From: Anaerolineae bacterium
GTDB lineage: Bacteria > Chloroflexota > Anaerolineae > Aggregatilineales > Phototrophicaceae
Assembly: GCA_013821665.1 (NCBI GenBank)
Contig: JACDGI010000002.1
Coordinates: 1-43,838 of the forward strand
Length of the DNA stretch: 43,838 nt
Reading direction: 5' to 3'
A program made the translations under genes and the position numbers. Of the stretch, positions 1 through 7,447 are shown one piece after another. Positions within the stretch are counted from its first letter, which is position 1, and every line of letters starts with the position of its first letter. The notes under the pieces are model-generated. The model was given only the letters and a program-made list of their open reading frames with translations. It was not told where the DNA came from and made no database searches.

Positions 1-89
1 ATCATATCCAGCAAATCGGTGTGCTGAGTAGGCTTATAAACCAACTCGCGGTCATCGTCTTGGTCGATAACGATATAAAACTCTCTCAT
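1..89 (-). CDS. Partial CDS running off the window start (MREFYIVIDQDDDRELVYKPTQHTDLLDMI...), third gene of the ParM-like operon
   Basis: Open reading frame on the minus strand from ATG (CAT at 87-89); its start overlaps the parM-like stop in an ATGA arrangement. Absent from the ORF track because it is truncated. Confidence 0.55.
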   Translation of the reverse strand, partial: MREFYIVIDQDDDRELVYKPTQHTDLLDM

Positions 90-1159
90 TTCTTCGCCGC
101 CAATCGTGCCTGAGCGAGTCGCAATCCCCCTGCTGTGTTTAAGTCAGCCGGATGCAGTCCTGAAAATTCGCGCCAGCCAGTGTAGTCAATCACTTTGCCA
201 TACCATTCTTGCAGATACGGCATGATGTAACTGGCATTGCCACCGACGACGAGTAGACCGCTGATGTCTTTTAGCCCATCGTAGCGTGTGTCGAGCGCGT
301 TATTGGCTAACCAGTCGGCATACTGTCTCGCCAATTGAGGCAGATACTTGTTCAGATCAACCTCAACGGACCCAAAACGCAGCATATAGTCACCTGATGC
401 ACTACCTAGTCGTAAGGTTCGGTCAATGTCGTCGAGCGTGACTGCTGTTAAGTCTCCCCCTGCCCCATGAACCCATTCCAGCAATGGCAAGCGAATGTGA
501 GTGTTGCCACCGCCATTTTGAATGCTCGATTGTGGGAGGTCTGCTGGATTAAATGCACCATTATGCAGGCGGAAGACGTTGGCTGTGTATGCGCCCGTAT
601 CAAGCAGCACCACATCGCCAGCCAGCTTGGCAGCTAATGCCCACTTAGTGCCACCCGGATCGAGCATGATGCAGCCTTCAGCCGCATAGCCTTCAGGAAG
701 TACGGTCACGCTATCGTAAGTCCACTGACGCGGCTTCTTATCGCCTTTCAAAGTGATTTCGACCGGTTGAGCGGTATACGCATCAATCATGCGTTGCTTG
801 AGGTCGTTGTACATAGCTGGTGGACAAAGCAAAGTCAGATCCACACCGCCGGATTTGATGCCCAACCGTGCCAGCGCATAAGCGGTCAAAAACTGATGAT
901 GTTCTCCACCATAACGATTGACTCCCATATGCCGGTCAATGCCCTGCCGGTTGACGAGCAGTGCATCATCACCGACGGCATAGGTGTTGTCGTGCCAAAC
1001 TGCCGAGGTGAAATCCAATTCATGTCCTTGGCCGAGACCGAGGGTTTGGAATGTAATACGAGCGCGGATACTGGGAAAGCTGATGGATTTCTTCGATCCA
1101 GCCAGCATGGCGGCTGTATTGCCGTTGCCGCAGTCTACCGATGCGATATAATTCACCAT
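86..1159 (-). CDS. ParM/StbA-family actin-like plasmid segregation ATPase
   Basis: N-term 'VDCGNGNTAAML' phosphate-1-like motif, 'VVLLDTGAYTANVFRL' phosphate-2-like motif and 'LLVVGGNASYIMPYL' adenosine-like motif, typical of ParM/Alp/archaeal actin-like proteins. Confidence 0.82.
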   Translation of the reverse strand: MVNYIASVDCGNGNTAAMLAGSKKSISFPSIRARITFQTLGLGQGHELDFTSAVWHDNTYAVGDDALLVNRQGIDRHMGVNRYGGEHHQFLTAYALARLGIKSGGVDLTLLCPPAMYNDLKQRMIDAYTAQPVEITLKGDKKPRQWTYDSVTVLPEGYAAEGCIMLDPGGTKWALAAKLAGDVVLLDTGAYTANVFRLHNGAFNPADLPQSSIQNGGGNTHIRLPLLEWVHGAGGDLTAVTLDDIDRTLRLGSASGDYMLRFGSVEVDLNKYLPQLARQYADWLANNALDTRYDGLKDISGLLVVGGNASYIMPYLQEWYGKVIDYTGWREFSGLHPADLNTAGGLRLAQARLAAKK

Positions 1160-1220
1160 AGTTAGGCTACCTCAATTAGCCTGATTCTAAGCCCACTGAC
1201 CACCAGCGGGTTTTCGATTC

Positions 1221-1676
1221 TCATTGAAACATACTCAGGAAATTGTCCGCGATAGCGTCTGCTGAAACAACTGCTGCATGTTTAATCTCAGCTATAGGCG
1301 GCGCTGGCAAGGGTTTTGGTGTTATCATTGTTGCTGATTTCATCAAATAACCACCAGATCCTCCCTGTAAGATAATCTGCGCAGCAATTTCTTTTGCAAG
1401 TTCATTTTCCCCTACCCTGCCACCGTCAAACTTAGCTCTTAAATGCGGGAACATCGCCAATAGCTTATCCAAGTTTCCTTCACGGAGATCAACCAGCAAC
1501 TCGTATACGTCGGCAGCTTTAATGCTCCATGCTCTGAAGTGGATAAGTAACTCCAGACCTTCTCGCATACACCGCGAGAAGACCCATTTGCTTTTCAGCA
1601 TCGGGATATTATCGAGCAGCCATTGTTCATTAGGTTTGTTTTCATCCAACCAAAATTCAATGCGTTTCCGTGCCAT
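1221..1676 (-). CDS. Putative ParR-like ribbon-helix-helix adaptor, first gene of the operon
   Basis: N-term 'RKRIEFWLDENKPNEQWLLDNIPMLKSKWVFSRCMREGLELL' resembles the RHH strand plus helices of ParR/AlfB-type proteins; directly upstream of the ParM-like gene on the same strand; low-complexity C-tail ending in a short hydrophobic motif (IADNFLSMFQ). Confidence 0.55.
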   Translation of the reverse strand: MARKRIEFWLDENKPNEQWLLDNIPMLKSKWVFSRCMREGLELLIHFRAWSIKAADVYELLVDLREGNLDKLLAMFPHLRAKFDGGRVGENELAKEIAAQIILQGGSGGYLMKSATMITPKPLPAPPIAEIKHAAVVSADAIADNFLSMFQ

Positions 1677-1695
1677 AATAAAACACCTCTACATT

Positions 1696-1710
1696 AGTGC
1701 AGTCTGCACT
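1696..1710. promoter_or_regulatory. Perfect inverted repeat AGTGCAG-T-CTGCACT (candidate operator/centromere site)
   Basis: Direct reading of sequence immediately upstream of the parR-like start. Confidence 0.55.
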
Positions 1711-1745
1711 TAGTGAAAGTACGTCACACCAGTCTACGGAATTCT

Positions 1746-1753
1746 AGTATAAT
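1746..1753. promoter_or_regulatory. Overlapping divergent -10 elements (TATAAT on +, TATACT on -)
   Basis: AGTATAAT at 1746-1753 between the divergent parR-like and MerR-like genes; a TTGCGG -35-like hexamer 18 bp upstream on the minus strand. Confidence 0.4.
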
Positions 1754-1818
1754 GTCAGAGTAGCACATTCCGCAAATTTGTATCACAATGACTCCGCATA
1801 AAAAAAGGAACTACGGAA

Positions 1819-2295
1819 ATGAAAACAGGTCGTGTTGCCAAACTTTTCGCACGAGATCCAAAGACGATTATCAAGTGGACAGATACATTTGAAGATTTTT
1901 TCACGGAAGAAGCTAAAGGCGTTGGAGGCAATCAGCGATTTTATAGCATGGACGACCTCATTACGCTCAATACTATCCGTACTTTGACAGGAAATCGGGA
2001 AACTGAAGCCGTCATTATTAATAAATTGCAGAGTGGCTATCGAGAAACCAGTCTTCCACCTGAATTTACGGCACTAGAGGGCGATAAAGCAATTGCGGTA
2101 TATGCGGAAATGAGCCAGATGAAGGCGGAGATCACGTCACTTAGAGAGCAGCTAACAAATACTGCTTCAATCGTTGATAAAAAGGACAGTGAAATTTCTG
2201 GATTGAATCGTGAGATCGCCCAATTAAACCGAGAAATCGGCAAATGGCAAGCAATGTATGAGATGCTTAAAGAACAGAACGATGAAGATAAGTAG
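1819..2295 (+). CDS. MerR-like HTH protein with C-terminal coiled coil
   Basis: 'MKTGRVAKLFARDPKTIIKWTDTFEDFFTEEAKGVGGNQRFYSMDDL' MerR-type winged helix; heptad-like C-term 'ISGLNREIAQLNREIGKWQAMYEMLKEQ'. Confidence 0.7.
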   Translation: MKTGRVAKLFARDPKTIIKWTDTFEDFFTEEAKGVGGNQRFYSMDDLITLNTIRTLTGNRETEAVIINKLQSGYRETSLPPEFTALEGDKAIAVYAEMSQMKAEITSLREQLTNTASIVDKKDSEISGLNREIAQLNREIGKWQAMYEMLKEQNDEDK

Positions 2296-2313
2296 AGCAG
2301 GACAATCAAATTA

Positions 2314-2344
2314 GATTTTTCCAGAATCGTTCTGGGAAAAAATC
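2314..2344. terminator. Bidirectional terminator-like hairpin
   Basis: GATTTTTCCAGAA-TCG-TTCTGGGAAAAAATC: CCAGAA/TTCTGG stem flanked by T and A runs. Confidence 0.55.
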
Positions 2345-2392
2345 AGTTTCAACTTTTTCTTAGAATACTTGATAGGGCAGGGGAGTCATATA

Positions 2393-2653
2393 GTGGCAAC
2401 TTCGCCTCAAGTTGATTTTATTACCGCTTCCGAGATCGCCGAATACCTCTACTGCAATCGCGCTTGTTGGCTTAAGCTCAAAGGCTTTACCAGCCGTAAT
2501 ATAGAAGCTCTCGCACAAGGATCTGCTTCCCACACCGAATACTCTCAGCAGGTAGAACAGGTTATACGCTCCGCAAGTTTAGGGAAACGCGTTATCTTCG
2601 TAGGCATCATCCTCTTTGTTTTGTTTAATCTCATTCGGTTGCTGATCCACTAA
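2393..2653 (+). CDS. N-terminal half of a Cas4-like nuclease (first Cys and His region) with C-terminal TM helix
   Basis: 'FITASEIAEYLYCNRACWLKLKG' is the typical Cas4/DUF83 N-terminus; 'KRVIFVGIILFVLFNLIRLLI' TM segment. The track start at 2369 is TTG; GTG at 2393 has a GGGGAG Shine-Dalgarno. Confidence 0.55.
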   Translation: MATSPQVDFITASEIAEYLYCNRACWLKLKGFTSRNIEALAQGSASHTEYSQQVEQVIRSASLGKRVIFVGIILFVLFNLIRLLIH

Positions 2654-2655
2654 CT

Positions 2656-3204
2656 ATGAGACCCGATCCGCTTATTATTCTTGCGGTCATTGTCATTCTC
2701 GCGGGAGTGGCGATCCTTGTTGTGACTCGGCGACGACGGCTGGAACTGTCTCTGCCTCGCGGTGAAGTTGTGTATGAGGATACTCCTGAAAAGCCGGGAC
2801 AACTGTTGTATTCTCAGCGACTTAAAGTCATGGGGAAACCTGATGTCTTGATACAGCAGGGGAGCATGATTATTCCAGTTGAAGTCAAGACTGGGAAAAC
2901 ACCGCGTCAGCCGTATCAGACTCATATCATGCAGCTCATCACCTATTGCCATTTGGTTGAAGAGAACTATCATGTCAGACCAGCCTACGGCATTATTCGT
3001 TACCCACAACAGGAATTTATGATCCAGTACATCGAAGCGCTTGAACAAGAATTAAGCCGGATTGTCGGGGAGATGCGAGTGAAAAGGGGATGGGACGACA
3101 TTCACCGTAACCACAATCAGAGAGCCAAATGTGCCGCGTGTGGATTTCGAGAAGTATGCTCTGAAAGACTTGATGTTGAATATCAAGCCCATCTTGACCT
3201 ATGA
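2656..3204 (+). CDS. Cas4/Dna2-family PD-(D/E)XK exonuclease-like protein, N-terminal membrane anchor
   Basis: TM 'PLIILAVIVILAGVAILVV'; 'GKPDVLI...IIPVEVKTGKTPRQPYQTHIMQLITYCHLVEE' (D...ExK and QhxxY motifs) and C-terminal Fe-S-type cysteines 'CAACGFREVC'. Confidence 0.78.
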   Translation: MRPDPLIILAVIVILAGVAILVVTRRRRLELSLPRGEVVYEDTPEKPGQLLYSQRLKVMGKPDVLIQQGSMIIPVEVKTGKTPRQPYQTHIMQLITYCHLVEENYHVRPAYGIIRYPQQEFMIQYIEALEQELSRIVGEMRVKRGWDDIHRNHNQRAKCAACGFREVCSERLDVEYQAHLDL

Positions 3205-3370
3205 TAAGGCCAATAATTCACCCTTTTTCGCCCTATTGACGCACTCCCCATAATTTTTAGAAATTGAATTAGAACAAAAATTCATACCGTTTTCTAACCA
3301 TCTTCGTACCATTTCCTACATTTACTAATAGAACAAATGGACTTATTGTTAACATCCAGATGTTTATTTT

Positions 3371-3814
3371 TTGTTATGTATAGAGGGAACCAAGTTGACC
3401 GTAATGAATACACCGAATGTAAATGTGGATCAGACTGTGCAGCTAGAACTCAGCGAACGTCATTGTGCGATCCTGACTTTTATTGATGAGTATTGTCGTT
3501 CTACAGGTCATTCACCCTCGTTGCGTGAGGTAGGGCAGGGTGTTGGCATTACATCAAGTTCCCATATCTCCTATCATATCAACCGACTCGTTCGTTGGGG
3601 ATACCTCGGACGAACCCCCTCTATATGGCGTTCACTGTTTTTGATGAAACAAGGTTATGAAGCGATTGGTAAACAACCGGAAGATAACCTGAACGTCACT
3701 GTCAACCAACTGCGGGATGAGAACAGGCGACTGCGGGAATGGTGTGAACGATTGCACCGGGAACGCGACGATCTGAATGATCGACTTCATGGCTTAATCG
3801 CCCAAGCCAGTTAA
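3371..3814 (+). CDS. LexA-type winged-helix DNA-binding protein with C-terminal coiled coil, no peptidase domain
   Basis: 'LSERHCAILTFIDEYCRSTGHSPSLREVGQGVGITSSSHISYHINRLVRWGYLGR' matches the LexA N-terminal domain; no S24 Ser-Lys domain follows. True start may be TTG 3395 or ATG 3404. Confidence 0.7.
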   Translation: MLCIEGTKLTVMNTPNVNVDQTVQLELSERHCAILTFIDEYCRSTGHSPSLREVGQGVGITSSSHISYHINRLVRWGYLGRTPSIWRSLFLMKQGYEAIGKQPEDNLNVTVNQLRDENRRLREWCERLHRERDDLNDRLHGLIAQAS

Positions 3815-3840
3815 ACGCCTACACTCACTTTTGCTCCTCT

Positions 3841-3872
3841 AAAAAGGCTGAAGGCAACTTCGGCCCTTTTTT
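3841..3872 (+). terminator. Rho-independent terminator
   Basis: AAAAAGGCTGAAG-GCAA-CTTCGGCCCTTTTTT just downstream of the LexA-like gene. Confidence 0.75.
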
Positions 3873-3915
3873 CGCCCACCTATGGTTAGAATTCTGTTAC
3901 ATTAAGGGGAAAACG

Positions 3916-4167
3916 ATGGGAACTAAACGCCATCAAACCACTAACGCCGTTTATCAATTCCTGTGGAACTATCAACAGGATCATGGTTTCGTACCTACCC
4001 AGCAAGAAATCGCTGCCCAATGCTTCTTGGCACAGTCGAGTGTTTCCCGGCATCTGGATAAACTTGCCAAATGGGGTTGGTTGAGTCGTGAAGAGGGCAG
4101 GGCAAGAGGGATTAGATTATTAAAAACACCTTCATCAGCCGAAAAAAGCGATAAAATTATTCGATAA
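3916..4167 (+). CDS. Second small LexA-type winged-helix protein
   Basis: 'AVYQFLWNYQQDHGFVPTQQEIAAQCFLAQSSVSRHLDKLAKWGWLSREEGRARGIRLL' LexA DNA-binding-domain pattern. Confidence 0.7.
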   Translation: MGTKRHQTTNAVYQFLWNYQQDHGFVPTQQEIAAQCFLAQSSVSRHLDKLAKWGWLSREEGRARGIRLLKTPSSAEKSDKIIR

Positions 4168-4221
4168 AATTATTGCCTTTTGTCAGAACTTGCGTGCTAT
4201 CCTGTAATCGTAAGTGGTGAT

Positions 4222-4273
4222 CTGCCGTTCGTCCTCTACAGAACAATCCAATATCTAGGACGCACAACGGCAG
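4222..4273 (+). other. Strong long hairpin in leader of the next gene (possible structured RNA/regulatory element)
   Basis: CTGCCGTT-CGTCC (4222-4234) pairs with GGACG (4258-4262), bulge CAC, AACGGCAG (4266-4273). Confidence 0.5.
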
Positions 4274-4359
4274 CGCCCCGCTCACAGTCTGATGGCCGCA
4301 GATGTACTTAAATTTGTTGGAACTAGATTTATTTCTAATCGAACAAGGAGGAAGGAGGA

Positions 4360-5220
4360 ATGCCTATCGTCGAACAACAACTGGCTGAAATGGCAAATGG
4401 TCCCGACGTTCGTCATGAATTGCAAGTAATAGCAGCAGAAGGAACAGCCACTTCACCGTGGAAGATTTGGCACAGTGTCAGTCTTATCGTCATTGTCGTG
4501 GCTTTAGTCGCTATGGAAGGTTTTGTACCGGCCAACTTCCGTCTGTGGATGTGGTGGGCCATCATGCTGCTGCTGGCACTGTTCGGGATCATTGCTGGCA
4601 ACGGTGTAACCGGGCAATGGTTGGGACTGTTCATCGACACTCGTAACAAAGTTAGCCTCGCCCGCTTCCAGATGATTCTCTGGACGATCCTGATTTTGTC
4701 CGCTTATTTGACAGGGGTCATGGTGAACGTCGATCTCAAACGACCTGAACCCTTATCCATCGTTATTCCGCCCGACTTGTGGCTGCTGATGGGGATTTCG
4801 ACCACCTCGCTGATTGGCTCACCGTTGATTTTGAGTGCCAAGAAAGCCCGTGAGTCCAACGAACCGGATAAGCAGCGTGCTTTAGAAGCTTTGAACCGGC
4901 AGGCGGTGGATACCGATAAAGTCACGATTGTGGGCCAATTGGTTGTCAACCAAGCCCCAGAAACAGCCCGCTGGGCGGATATGTTCCAAGGCAGTGAAAT
5001 CGGCAATGTGGGTCAATTGGATTTGGGCAAAGTGCAGATGTTCTTTTTCACGCTGATTCTGGTGCTGGCATATGCCTCGGCGCTCTCGACTTTGTTTCAG
5101 CAAAGTACAGCGCCGGTTCTGGCATTACCGGTAATCGACGGCGGCATGTTAGCGCTGTTGGGTATCAGTCATGCCGGGTATCTGGTCAACAAAGCCCTGC
5201 CGCATAGTGACAGTGAATAG
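4360..5220 (+). CDS. Multi-pass membrane protein of unknown function
   Basis: Several hydrophobic helices; Shine-Dalgarno AAGGAGGAAGGAGG upstream of ATG. Confidence 0.7.
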   Translation: MPIVEQQLAEMANGPDVRHELQVIAAEGTATSPWKIWHSVSLIVIVVALVAMEGFVPANFRLWMWWAIMLLLALFGIIAGNGVTGQWLGLFIDTRNKVSLARFQMILWTILILSAYLTGVMVNVDLKRPEPLSIVIPPDLWLLMGISTTSLIGSPLILSAKKARESNEPDKQRALEALNRQAVDTDKVTIVGQLVVNQAPETARWADMFQGSEIGNVGQLDLGKVQMFFFTLILVLAYASALSTLFQQSTAPVLALPVIDGGMLALLGISHAGYLVNKALPHSDSE

Positions 5221-5398
5221 CAAACTTCTGCTTCAGACTTGGACAGGTTTGTCCCGTCTGGACGAACCAACCGTAATCCCTCTTCTGCTCAACAGGGCAG
5301 GGGAGGGAAGGAGGGAAAGTTCATGTAACGACATAGTGAAGGCAACAAAGAAACGTTAAGAAACATTTTTACGAAAGCAAATATTTTTAGGAGACAAC

Positions 5399-7207
5399 AT
5401 GACACAGACAACGTTTACAGACAACGTATTGGTGGATGGTTCGCAGGATATTAAGCAGCTTCGGGTACAAGGGCATACGACACAGACTCAACAGCTTCAG
5501 ACATGGGAAGATAGTGCGGGCAATGCTGTTGCCCAAATCACAGGCGATGGCCGTCTCATCGTTGGCGATGATGATGCAACGGCACAGACCCCGGATAGTC
5601 TGCTTGAAGCTCATCGATTTGACACCTCCACCAGTAAACCCAAACGGGGTATTCATTCCTTGGGGCAGGTGACTGGGACACTTAATGCACTGATGCAATG
5701 GATGGTAGGGGAGTTAGAGCTAACTGGTGCAAGTGCCATCAGTGCTTTACATACAGCATTACGTATTCGGATCTCTAACAAGAGTACCGTGGCGGCATCG
5801 GCTGGCGCTGAATTGCGCGGTGGAGACATCGAAGTCATTAATGATACCCTCGCGAACGGAGCGGCCTTACCACAAGCGACAGGTGTGCAGGTAACGGTGA
5901 CCAATGCAGCGGCTAAGGTGATCACTACTGCAATTGGCCTGAAGGTCAAGATGAATAACGCAGGAACGATTACCAATCCATTCTCGATTTACACTGAAGG
6001 GCCGGGTGTTGTCCATCTTGAAGATTATATTGAAATCAAACGTCCTACAGCCTCACCCGGCACACCTGCTACTGATTTTATACGGGTCTATCCGGGCCCA
6101 GATGGCAAGCTGTACGCCAAAAATTGGAATGGTACTGAAAGCCCATTAGGGGGTAGTGGTGCTGCACTTGGATCGAGTTTTTGTGCTCGGCTGACACCTG
6201 TTACTGGTGTAGGTGTACCAACAGCAGATGCGACAGCCGTGACACAAGTATTCTTAACCCCTTTCAATGGGAATTTGATTGGAGTATATGACGGAACTGT
6301 AACTCAAAATTATGTTCTCCCGAGTGATATTTCCATCAAACTCACTGATACACAGACTGTAACAACTACAAATGCCAATAATACAATCACAGGATTAGCC
6401 GACACTTCACAACTGATTGTAGGAATGAAGGTTACTGGCACAGGCATTGCGGCAAATTCAGTTATTGCATCAATTTCGAGTTCGACATCAGTTACGCTTA
6501 ACAATAATGCAACAGCTAGTGGTACAGTTTCCATTACCTTTAAAGTAGCCGCCAACACTATGCTAGATATTTTTACATATGTATCTAGTGGCAGCTTAAA
6601 GCTAGAAATGGCTGCTTGGACAAATACAAGCACTCGTGCTACTGCCCTGACGACTCAAGACGGTTATCTAGTGAAAACTGGAGCGCTTACACGGCGTTTT
6701 GTCGGATGTGTCCTTACTACAGTTACTGATGGTCAGACTGAGCGTAGTCACGGGACAAATAATGCCGGATCTACTACTGCTTCGCTTGGCGGCAAATGTT
6801 ACATTGTTAACTACTATAATCCACTTCCTTGGCAGATCAGCTTTTTCGACATTACCAATCATGCTTATACGACAGCATCATGGCGACAGTGGTTAGCGAA
6901 TACCAATGCAAGATGTGGATTCATTAGTCCTCTAGGTGCTGATGATGTAATAGTTGGGGTTAGTGGACAATTCCAAGTACAAAATACTCAATCATGCGGT
7001 ATCGGTGCCTGTTTAAATACAGCTACCAGGGCGATTACTGACCCACAATATTTTACCGGTGCAGCCAACATCAACACCACAATCAATGCTGGGGCAGCAA
7101 AAGCGTATGCAACTGCTGTTGGATACAACTATGCGGCGGCGTTGGAGTATGGGCAAGTCAGCGATAGTCATCAAGCTATCCAAGTTTCTTTGGCAGTAGC
7201 TGCGTAA
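5399..7207 (+). CDS. Tail-fibre/surface-like structural protein
   Basis: 'TFTDNVLVDGSQDIKQLRVQGHTTQTQQLQTWEDSAGNAVAQITGDGRLIVGD' resembles phage tail-fibre/head-decoration N-terminal repeats; Thr/Ala/Asn-rich beta-like body; Shine-Dalgarno AGGAGA. Confidence 0.5.
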   Translation: MTQTTFTDNVLVDGSQDIKQLRVQGHTTQTQQLQTWEDSAGNAVAQITGDGRLIVGDDDATAQTPDSLLEAHRFDTSTSKPKRGIHSLGQVTGTLNALMQWMVGELELTGASAISALHTALRIRISNKSTVAASAGAELRGGDIEVINDTLANGAALPQATGVQVTVTNAAAKVITTAIGLKVKMNNAGTITNPFSIYTEGPGVVHLEDYIEIKRPTASPGTPATDFIRVYPGPDGKLYAKNWNGTESPLGGSGAALGSSFCARLTPVTGVGVPTADATAVTQVFLTPFNGNLIGVYDGTVTQNYVLPSDISIKLTDTQTVTTTNANNTITGLADTSQLIVGMKVTGTGIAANSVIASISSSTSVTLNNNATASGTVSITFKVAANTMLDIFTYVSSGSLKLEMAAWTNTSTRATALTTQDGYLVKTGALTRRFVGCVLTTVTDGQTERSHGTNNAGSTTASLGGKCYIVNYYNPLPWQISFFDITNHAYTTASWRQWLANTNARCGFISPLGADDVIVGVSGQFQVQNTQSCGIGACLNTATRAITDPQYFTGAANINTTINAGAAKAYATAVGYNYAAALEYGQVSDSHQAIQVSLAVAA

Positions 7208-7233
7208 AGATTGAAAAGTCTGGGAATTTTGTA

Positions 7234-7266
7234 GAGAAGCGAATTAATTACTTAATCTCGCTTCTC
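7234..7266. terminator. Inverted repeat GAGAAGCGA...TCGCTTCTC (possible terminator/transcript-end hairpin)
   Basis: Perfect 9-bp arms after the tail-fibre-like stop codon; no following T tract. Confidence 0.4.
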
Positions 7267-7447
7267 CATAAACCTTCAAACCTGATGGAATCAGGAACAG
7301 TTTCACAGCAGCGGTTTGTCTGCATTTTGGGCAACCGCCAGTTTTAATTTTGCAAGTTTGCTTCGCGTACAAGGTTATTTAGACACAAAACATCGAGTTG
7401 TTGTATCGGTCAAATTCAAAATAGTTAGATTTTTAAGGAGTAGATTA

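Noticed and set aside
767-1165. ORF 132 aa (+) opposite the ParM-like gene
   Set aside because: Entirely antisense to a recognisable actin-like CDS; the sequence has no domain features and looks like a shadow ORF.
2369-3204. Cas4-like genes as evidence for a CRISPR-Cas locus
   Set aside because: No cas1, cas2, effector genes or direct-repeat array seen anywhere in the window.
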